A stretch of 5,011 nucleotides of DNA from JAJKIP01 sp040509055 (GTDB lineage Bacteria; Bacteroidota; Bacteroidia; Chitinophagales; Chitinophagaceae), in assembly GCA_040509055.1 (NCBI GenBank), contig JBEVLT010000359.1, forward strand, positions 1 through 5,011, in the 5' to 3' direction. Positions 1 through 5,011 of the stretch are shown in pieces (positions within the stretch are counted from its first letter, which is position 1; the number at the start of each line of letters is the position of its first letter). Under the pieces are notes generated by a model, which was not told where the DNA came from, did not search any database, and saw only the letters and a list, made by a program, of their open reading frames with translations. Position numbers and translations under genes: made by a program.

Positions 1-1587
1 TCTTACCTGTGCGGCTACCGAATGAGCTGTTGCTTCATCGGCACAGTAGAAGATAATGGCATCGGCGCCGGGTTTCCAGTCGTACGTTGACCTGTTTTTT
101 TCATACAGCGCCAGCAGCGCTGCCTGGTCGGACTGCACCTTGTCCCATACTTCCCGCTGCATGATCTCGAAAAAGAGATTGCCTTCCCTGAATTCATTCA
201 TCTGGTTGCGAAACTCCTCGTTGAAGTCGGCAAGGTGGTCCCGGTAATACTGGTACATGGCATTTTTAACGAAGCCGTCCATCAGTTCGGGATAGGAAAG
301 CAGGATTTGGGTACCCGGTTTATAGCGGTTGGTCTGCGCATAGGAGATCCAGTCTGCTACGCTAAACGCATGACCGGCGAGGCGAAACAGGATGGATTGC
401 GAGGTCAGCGTACTACCGGAGACGGGTTGCTGTTGCAGCAGGCTGTCGGTCAGGGCCCAAAGGGCGGGTTCACTGTACGACACAGGCTGGTAGATGCGAT
501 GCTGGGCGATGCGGGTATAAATAAAATCTTTTGCCGATTTCCAGCGATCGTCCGCCATTACTTTCTGCTTCAGCGTTTCCAGGTTGTCCGGGTTGGCAGG
601 GTCGGTGACGACCGGTGTGCTCCCGATACGCTTTACGATATGATAGCCGTATGCGCTGCGGATGGGCGGGCTCACCTTGTTTACAGGCAGGGCCCATATT
701 GCTTTTTCGAACGCAGGGTCCAGTTGGCCGGTGGCAATATCGGATACGTTGCCATTGCTGGCGGCGCTGATATAGTCGTTGCTGAAAGCTGCGGCAAGTT
801 TTCCAAAATCATCGCCCGCCGCAATACGACGGTACAGCGAATCGGCCAGTTGCGCCGCTTGTTTCCTGCCCGCTTCATCCACGCCGGGCGGAAAGGCAAT
901 CAGCAGCTGCTGAATCTTGATGTTCCCGGCCGCTTTTCGCTCCCCGAGATTTTTGAACAGGTGGTAGCCGGCTTTCGAGCGGTAGGGCTGCGACCAGGCG
1001 CCGGGCGCCGTTGCGTACACGATATTTTCCAGCTCGTAGGGAAGCGTGAAGACGGTGATGTAGTACAGGTCGCCTTTGTTTTCCCTGGCCGATGGATCGT
1101 CGGACAATTGTTGCGCTACAGCCTGGAAATCCTCGCCTTTTTGCAGCCTGTTCATCGCTTCGTCCAGCTTGCGTCGGCCCGCAGCGGTGTCAGCCCCGTT
1201 GACCGCGATAAAAATATGCGCAGCATGAATGTCTTTCAGGCTGCGCCGGAAAGCCTCGCCGGCCAGCCGGTCGATCACCTGCGGATCGCTCAGGTAGTTT
1301 TCGATCACCTGATTGCGCAGGTTTTCCAGTTCCTGCTTCACCTGGTCCAGGGTATCGTATCCCCTGTTGTAAGCTTCGAGGATCTTTAGCCGCGAGTTGA
1401 TATACAGGTTCAGGTAGTCACGGATGGCTGCGGCACGGTTGCTGACCGGCGGAGGAACGCTTTTGTTGAACGTACGCAGGAACTCCGAAGCTTCTACGCT
1501 GTGCCCGCCATAAGTAAACAGGGTTTGCGAAGCTGCAGGTATCGTTATACAGCTGATGATGGCGGCTGCCAGCCAGTTCTTTTTCAT
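1..1587 (-). CDS. SurA-like periplasmic peptidylprolyl isomerase with two parvulin domains (3' end beyond window)
   Basis: The reading frame runs from ATG at 1587 to the window edge without a stop, giving 529 residues; the C-terminus is missing. Residues 1-20 look like a signal peptide (MKKN, a hydrophobic stretch, then AAS|Q), so the protein should be exported. Residues about 30-115 are a helical N-terminal region. Two PpiC/parvulin-type domains follow, about 119-218 and 223-322. The first has AHIFI with His124, KGDLYYI and GYHLF. The second has QLLIAF, NGNVSDI and GYHIVKRI and is more divergent. The part after 370 resembles the C-terminal extension of Bacteroidota SurA-like proteins. Family members isomerise peptidyl-prolyl bonds and act as chaperones for outer-membrane and secreted proteins; that role is inferred here. 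It lies 37 bases behind the thioredoxin-like gene on the same strand, with no Shine-Dalgarno or TAnnTTTG box between, so co-transcription is likely. The domain call is firm; the exact client role is not. Confidence 0.9.
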   Translation of the reverse strand, partial: MKKNWLAAAIISCITIPAASQTLFTYGGHSVEASEFLRTFNKSVPPPVSNRAAAIRDYLNLYINSRLKILEAYNRGYDTLDQVKQELENLRNQVIENYLSDPQVIDRLAGEAFRRSLKDIHAAHIFIAVNGADTAAGRRKLDEAMNRLQKGEDFQAVAQQLSDDPSARENKGDLYYITVFTLPYELENIVYATAPGAWSQPYRSKAGYHLFKNLGERKAAGNIKIQQLLIAFPPGVDEAGRKQAAQLADSLYRRIAAGDDFGKLAAAFSNDYISAASNGNVSDIATGQLDPAFEKAIWALPVNKVSPPIRSAYGYHIVKRIGSTPVVTDPANPDNLETLKQKVMADDRWKSAKDFIYTRIAQHRIYQPVSYSEPALWALTDSLLQQQPVSGSTLTSQSILFRLAGHAFSVADWISYAQTNRYKPGTQILLSYPELMDGFVKNAMYQYYRDHLADFNEEFRNQMNEFREGNLFFEIMQREVWDKVQSDQAALLALYEKNRSTYDWKPGADAIIFYCADEATAHSVAAQVR

Positions 1588-1624
1588 GTTTCGGTGATGT
1601 GGAGTGAATGCCTTACGGCAACGG

Positions 1625-3061
1625 CTATGGCTTTTTCATCTTTACATTGAGGATCTCGTCTACCTGTTGCCAGGTCACTTTCTTGGCCATGATCCGTTTG
1701 TCCTTGTCCAGCAAATATAGCGTAGGAAAGGACTGTATATCGTACAGCTGCGAATAACCGGGTATGCCGGAATTAATCCGCATTTTCTCTTCCTCCTTGG
1801 AGTAGTACACATGCGTCCAATCGCCGATATGGTGCTTACCGATGAAGTCGAGCCAGTCTTTTTTAGTACCGTCCGTTTCTTTGGCCACGGCAAAAATAGT
1901 GACGCCGTCGGCCTGCCATTTGGCGCGATACATAGAATCCAGCACGGGCAGCAGCTCCTTGCAGTGCCCGCAGGTGGGGTCCCAGAAGCAGACGAGGGTA
2001 TACGGTGCGGTCGTGCCATACAGCATCCGCATCGTGCCCGAGGTGTCGGGCAGGGCAATGTTTTCTGCAGGATGTCCCATGATATTGGCCATCAGGTTGT
2101 AGGCCCGGTCCGTGATGGTCTTCTTGCCCTGCGGGGTCAGCCAGTCGTAGTCCTTTTGAGAAAAATATTTTTCAAACAGGTGCACGAATACCGCGTCTTC
2201 CCACATGTATTTCATGTTCAGGTAGCGGTTGATGAATTTCACCAGCAGGTAGCGGGTCAGGTCTTTGCTTACGCCGGCATAGGCCATCATCCGGTCTATC
2301 TCTTTGTTGACCGAGTCGGCATCCGGGTATACCAGCGAATTGAAATATTTGTCCAGCCGGTCTTCGAACAGGGAAGCCGGTGTGCGAACAATCCGGTCGT
2401 CCCAGAAATTGATATCATCCCAGTAATGGTCTTTAAAATACCGGTACGCAAAGGTGGAATCATATTTTCCACCGGGGTGCTGGCCGGCCGGCGGCACCTT
2501 TGGCTCTTCGGTCAGGTGCAGCAGCACGCTGAGAATGTTATCAGGGTTTCGGGTAATGAGCTGTTTGCGGTAAGCAGCGATCTCCTGGCTCAGCTTTTCC
2601 CGGTAAGCCATCCAGCGCGCCGAATCGGCGGCAGAGGTTGCCGCAGCATACTGCTTCATGGCCGAGTCCATCTGCCGCCCCTGCGTGGTCATGTGTTGCT
2701 GGTACAGGGTGAACAGATCGTTGTCGGGGGAGTTGAGAAATTTTTTCTTTTCCAGGTTCAGGGTATCGGCAATTACCGAAAAATGCTGTTGTTTATCGAC
2801 CAGGATCTCGAAAAATTTGCTTTTGGACGGATAGGCAATAATGTAGATGCCCCCTCCCAGTTTTTGAGCGCCTTTGAAAGCTCCCTGGCTGTTGCCGTCC
2901 AGCAGCACCGAGTCGATGACCGGGTATTGCTTACCGAAATAGTGACCGAGGTAGATATACTGGTTTTTGAAGGGCTTCAGGGTCACTTTTATTTCATAGC
3001 CGCCCTGTGCCAGGACCAGTGCCGCCGTTAGCAGGGCGGGGATCAACAGCAGTTTCTTCAT
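1625..3061 (-). CDS. Exported TlpA/ResA-like thiol-disulfide oxidoreductase with DUF4369/DUF5106-type N-terminal region
   Basis: A 478-residue protein ending in TAG. I chose ATG at 3061 because it begins a good signal peptide (MKKLLLIPALLTAALVLA|Q); the frame is also open to a TTG at 3088, but that would put nine extra residues before the signal. Residues about 21-110 form a beta-rich domain of the kind found in DUF4369 (GYEIKVTLKPFKNQYIYLG). Residues about 120-330 are helical and resemble DUF5106. Residues about 335-475 are a thioredoxin fold with FWDPTCGHC (redox Cys364 and Cys367) and the cis-proline in SFPT (Pro446). Family members reduce or exchange disulfides in periplasmic proteins, for example in cytochrome c maturation; the substrate here is unknown. 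The only other cysteine is Cys358, just before the motif. It is the first gene of a probable pair with the parvulin gene. The thioredoxin call is firm; the N-terminal domain names are recalled from family architecture. Confidence 0.9.
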   Translation of the reverse strand: MKKLLLIPALLTAALVLAQGGYEIKVTLKPFKNQYIYLGHYFGKQYPVIDSVLLDGNSQGAFKGAQKLGGGIYIIAYPSKSKFFEILVDKQQHFSVIADTLNLEKKKFLNSPDNDLFTLYQQHMTTQGRQMDSAMKQYAAATSAADSARWMAYREKLSQEIAAYRKQLITRNPDNILSVLLHLTEEPKVPPAGQHPGGKYDSTFAYRYFKDHYWDDINFWDDRIVRTPASLFEDRLDKYFNSLVYPDADSVNKEIDRMMAYAGVSKDLTRYLLVKFINRYLNMKYMWEDAVFVHLFEKYFSQKDYDWLTPQGKKTITDRAYNLMANIMGHPAENIALPDTSGTMRMLYGTTAPYTLVCFWDPTCGHCKELLPVLDSMYRAKWQADGVTIFAVAKETDGTKKDWLDFIGKHHIGDWTHVYYSKEEEKMRINSGIPGYSQLYDIQSFPTLYLLDKDKRIMAKKVTWQQVDEILNVKMKKP

Positions 3062-3172
3062 ACTGGGTATAAACGGTAAAGTTATCAAAAACCCGCTTCG
3101 GGGACGGTAAAAAGATGGGAAGCGGTGGGGAAAGGTTGCAAAAAGCTTAAGCGGTTTAAAACGTGCAAAGGT

Positions 3173-3186
3173 TTCCTGTTCAGGAA
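3173..3186. repeat. Perfect inverted repeat TTCCTG-TT-CAGGAA, possible operator
   Basis: Two six-base arms around a TT spacer, in the divergent intergenic region about 40 bases upstream of the methyltransferase promoter box. The size and symmetry would suit a dimeric DNA-binding regulator, but one such repeat can occur by chance in a region of this length. No known operator is recognised. Confidence 0.3.
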
Positions 3187-3224
3187 CTTATTGAACTTCT
3201 GAAATCCTCTTACACCTTTCGGCC

Positions 3225-3232
3225 TATTTTTG
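3225..3232 (+). promoter_or_regulatory. Bacteroidota -7 promoter box TATTTTTG for the rRNA methyltransferase gene
   Basis: TATTTTTG is an exact match to the TAnnTTTG element used by the Bacteroidota primary sigma factor. It ends four bases before the GTG start at 3237, so transcription would begin at or within a few bases of the start codon. No TTTG/TTG -33 element sits at the usual spacing (the nearest TTG, 3191-3193, is 31 bases away). An alternative, weaker arrangement pairs that TTG with TACACCTTTC at 3211-3220. Confidence 0.5.
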
Positions 3233-3236
3233 CCGC

Positions 3237-4652
3237 GTGAGACGAAAAAAGAAGCATATCGTGCTGGAGCGTATCCTCGTGGAGGACTATGCGGCCGAAG
3301 GCAAGTCGCTGGCCCGGGTGGACGGCAAAGTGATCTTTGTGGAAAACGTGGTGCCGGGCGATGTGGTGGACGTACAGCTGCACCGCAATAAAAAGGACTG
3401 GGCCGAGGGCCGTGCCGTTCATTTTCACAGCCTGTCGCCGGAGCGTACCCAACCGTTTTGTTCGCACTTCGGGGTATGCGGCGGCTGCCAGTGGCAGATG
3501 CTGCCCTACGGAAAACAGCTGCAGTACAAGCAGCAGCAGGTGCAGGACAACCTGCGGCGCATCGGCAAGGTGCCGTTGCCGGAGATGCAGCCGATCATGG
3601 GCGCCGCAGAAACCATGTTTTACCGCAACAAGATCGAGTACACCTTTGGCAACAAGCGTTTCCTGACCACCGAAGAGCTGAAGGATGTGTCCATCAGCAA
3701 TGAGCAGGACGTGGCCGGTTTCCATGCCAAAGGCATGTTTGACAAACTGGTGGATATTCATACCTGCTACCTGCAGGCGGAACCGACCAACCGGATCCGC
3801 AAAGCCGTCAAAGAGTTTGCGCGGCGCAACAACTATTCTTTTTACGATATCCGCAATCATACCGGCTTTCTGCGCACCATGCAGGTCAGGCTGTGCACCA
3901 CCGGCGAGCTGATGCTGAACATCGTGCTGGGCGAAGAGAACGATCAGCAGCGAAACGCCCTGCTGGAGTATGTAGCCACAGCGTTTCCCGAGGCCACCAC
4001 CCTGCTGTACACCATCAATACCAAGATGAACGACAGCATGCACGACCTGGAGCCGGTGGTATGGAAGGGAAGCGGGTATGTGACAGAGAAAATGGAGGAC
4101 TTCCGGTTCAAGATCGGTCCGAAATCCTTCTTCCAGACCAATACAAAGCAGGCCGAGCAGCTGTACCGGGTGACGAGGGAGTTTGCCGAACTATCGGGCA
4201 CGGAAACCGTGTATGACCTGTATTGCGGTACCGGCAGCATCGGCATTTTTGTGAGCGGGAAAGCAAAGAAGATTATCGGGGTAGAGGTGATCGAAGCCGC
4301 CATCAAAGATGCCAGGGAAAATGCAGCGCTGAACAATATCGGCTCTGCAACGTTCTTTGCGGGAGATGTGAGCGATGTATGCGACGATGCATTTTTTGAC
4401 CGGCATGGCCGCCCGGATGTGATCATCACCGATCCGCCGCGTGCCGGCATGCAGGAAAAGCTGGTGAGGAAGATACTGGACATCGCCGCTCCGCTGGTGG
4501 TGTATGTAAGCTGCAACCCGGCCACGCAGGCGCGCGACCTGGCGCTGCTGGATGAAAAATATACGGTGACGCGGATACAGCCGGTGGACATGTTCCCGCA
4601 TACGCTGCATATCGAGAACGTGGTGCAACTGAAGCTGAAAAATGTTAAATGA
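3237..4652 (+). CDS. rlmD: 23S rRNA (uracil-C5)-methyltransferase, RlmD/RumA family
   Basis: A complete 471-residue protein, close to the usual family length. It uses SAM to methylate C5 of a uridine in 23S rRNA in the cytoplasm (U1939 in E. coli numbering for RlmD). Residues about 8-62 are the N-terminal TRAM RNA-binding domain. The [4Fe-4S] ligands are Cys75, Cys81, Cys84 (CSHFGVCGGC) and Cys177. The methyltransferase domain shows FFQTN (298-302), the SAM-binding DLYCGTGSIG (327-336), DPPR (399-402), the nucleophile Cys426 in SCNP, and the general base Glu460 in HIENVV. Nothing essential is missing. GTG at 3237 is the start: it begins the expected basic RRKKK lead-in to the TRAM domain, no other plausible start lies between it and the in-frame TGA at 3192, and the next Met is residue 88. 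There is no Shine-Dalgarno sequence. The TRAM domain argues against the tRNA enzyme TrmA. Whether it modifies U1939, U747 or both (as RlmCD of Bacillus does) cannot be read from sequence. Confidence 0.95.
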   Translation: MRRKKKHIVLERILVEDYAAEGKSLARVDGKVIFVENVVPGDVVDVQLHRNKKDWAEGRAVHFHSLSPERTQPFCSHFGVCGGCQWQMLPYGKQLQYKQQQVQDNLRRIGKVPLPEMQPIMGAAETMFYRNKIEYTFGNKRFLTTEELKDVSISNEQDVAGFHAKGMFDKLVDIHTCYLQAEPTNRIRKAVKEFARRNNYSFYDIRNHTGFLRTMQVRLCTTGELMLNIVLGEENDQQRNALLEYVATAFPEATTLLYTINTKMNDSMHDLEPVVWKGSGYVTEKMEDFRFKIGPKSFFQTNTKQAEQLYRVTREFAELSGTETVYDLYCGTGSIGIFVSGKAKKIIGVEVIEAAIKDARENAALNNIGSATFFAGDVSDVCDDAFFDRHGRPDVIITDPPRAGMQEKLVRKILDIAAPLVVYVSCNPATQARDLALLDEKYTVTRIQPVDMFPHTLHIENVVQLKLKNVK

Positions 4653-4685
4653 GAAAAAGCGGCCATCACGCTGCGGATATAAAAG

Positions 4686-4693
4686 TATTTTTG
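4686..4693 (+). promoter_or_regulatory. Bacteroidota -7 promoter box TATTTTTG for the rhomboid gene
   Basis: The same octamer as at 3225-3232, an exact TAnnTTTG match, again ending four bases before a start codon (ATG at 4698). It lies in the 45-base gap after the methyltransferase stop. No TTG -33 element is seen at the expected distance. If it works, the rhomboid gene has its own promoter and a leaderless or nearly leaderless mRNA, besides any read-through from upstream. Confidence 0.45.
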
Positions 4694-4697
4694 AAGC

Positions 4698-5011
4698 ATG
4701 ACCCAGTTTCGATTCACCCGTCCCGACGGTTTTCCGCCTGTTGTCAAAAACCTCATCATCATCAACATCCTGGTGTGGGTGGCGCAGCTATTCTTCGAGA
4801 GCGACTATGGCCTTACCTCCAGGATCGGGCTCTGGCCGATAGAGTCGGTCCATTTCAGGCCTTACCAGATCGCTACCCATATGTTTGCCCATGCCGCGTA
4901 TATACCCGGCGGCGGTATTGCCTTTTACCATATCCTGTTCAATATGTTTACCCTGTGGATGTTTGGACGGGTGCTGGAAAATGTATGGGGTTCCAGGCGT
5001 GTTTTATTTTT
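4698..5011 (+). CDS. Rhomboid family intramembrane serine protease (5' part only)
   Basis: The frame from ATG at 4698 stays open to the window edge, giving 104 residues plus two bases. The start gives a short soluble lead (MTQFRFTRPDGFPP), then a transmembrane helix at about 17-33 (VVKNLIIINILVWVAQLFF). The loop has FRPYQIATHMFAH (53-65), typical of the stretch before the second helix. HILFN (78-82) in the next helix, about 75-92, matches the HxxxN motif whose His and Asn help form the oxyanion site in GlpG (His150, Asn154). FGRVLENVWGSRR follows, also typical. Rhomboids cut transmembrane substrates within the membrane. The GxSG serine and the catalytic His should lie beyond the window, so activity cannot be confirmed. 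It follows the rRNA methyltransferase by 45 bases on the same strand, but no functional link between them is evident. There is no Shine-Dalgarno sequence. Confidence 0.88.
   Translation, partial: MTQFRFTRPDGFPPVVKNLIIINILVWVAQLFFESDYGLTSRIGLWPIESVHFRPYQIATHMFAHAAYIPGGGIAFYHILFNMFTLWMFGRVLENVWGSRRVLF

Larger units (their letters stand above)
3062..3236. promoter_or_regulatory. Divergent intergenic region between the thioredoxin-like gene and the rRNA methyltransferase gene
   Basis: These 175 bases must hold the promoters of both divergent genes. Towards the plus strand there is an exact TAnnTTTG box (listed separately). Towards the minus strand the best match is TAACTTTA (3084 to 3077), seven of eight positions, 15 bases before the ATG at 3061, which is only a weak candidate. 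A 14-base inverted repeat lies at 3173-3186. A short hairpin followed by five T residues on the minus strand lies at 3102-3087. The direct repeat GAACTT occurs at 3184-3189 and 3193-3198. I see no RNA gene or credible small protein here. Confidence 0.6.

Noticed and set aside
235..1389. Open frame of 384 codons on the plus strand, antisense to the isomerase gene
   Set aside because: The minus-strand frame encodes a coherent signal peptide and two parvulin domains across the whole stretch. The plus-strand translation has no recognisable motif and arises from the codon bias of the real gene.
1811..3031. Open frame of 406 codons on the plus strand, antisense to the thioredoxin-like gene
   Set aside because: It lies fully inside a gene with a signal peptide, CGHC motif and cis-proline on the other strand; its own translation shows no domain.
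3062..3088. Upstream TTG start at 3088 for the thioredoxin-like protein
   Set aside because: It would add MITLPFIPS before the signal peptide and needs a rare start codon, whereas ATG at 3061 gives a standard MKK signal start.
3210..4043. Open frame of 277 codons on the minus strand, opposite the methyltransferase gene
   Set aside because: Antisense to intact TRAM and iron-sulfur regions; rich in His, Gln and Val in the way of a shadow frame, with no recognisable family.
4659..4674. Possible terminator hairpin GCGGC / GCTGC after the methyltransferase stop
   Set aside because: The stem is five pairs including a G-U, and the next T run begins about 13 bases later within the TATTTTTG box, so it does not have terminator form.
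3944..4768. Open frame of 274 codons on the minus strand spanning the methyltransferase end and rhomboid start
   Set aside because: It overlaps two well-supported genes on the other strand, and its Ser/Cys-rich translation looks like a shadow frame.

Overview
The window looks like ordinary chromosomal DNA from a member of the Bacteroidota, most likely the Chitinophagaceae. The evidence is the style of the proteins, the lack of Shine-Dalgarno sequences before all four genes, and two exact TAnnTTTG promoter boxes, the -7 element typical of this phylum. The family assignment is from recalled protein character, not from a search.

The layout is two divergent gene pairs around a 175-base intergenic region. 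On the minus strand, read right to left, comes an exported thioredoxin-fold protein (3061 down to 1625). It carries a CGHC redox motif and the N-terminal extension typical of Bacteroidota TlpA-like proteins. After a 37-base gap comes an exported SurA-like peptidylprolyl isomerase with two parvulin domains (1587 down to the window edge, C-terminus missing). Both products should act in the periplasm on folding or redox state of envelope proteins, and they probably form one transcript.

On the plus strand is a complete RlmD/RumA-type 23S rRNA m5U methyltransferase (3237-4652, GTG start) with all expected catalytic and iron-sulfur residues. After a 45-base gap comes the first third or so of a rhomboid intramembrane protease (4698 to the window edge). 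Both plus-strand genes have the identical octamer TATTTTTG ending exactly four bases before the start codon, which suggests two separate promoters giving leaderless or nearly leaderless mRNAs.

No mobile element, CRISPR array, RNA gene or defence system is visible. I do not see an undescribed system here. The most useful observations are the twin promoter/start arrangement, the folding-factor gene pair, and the degenerate second parvulin domain.
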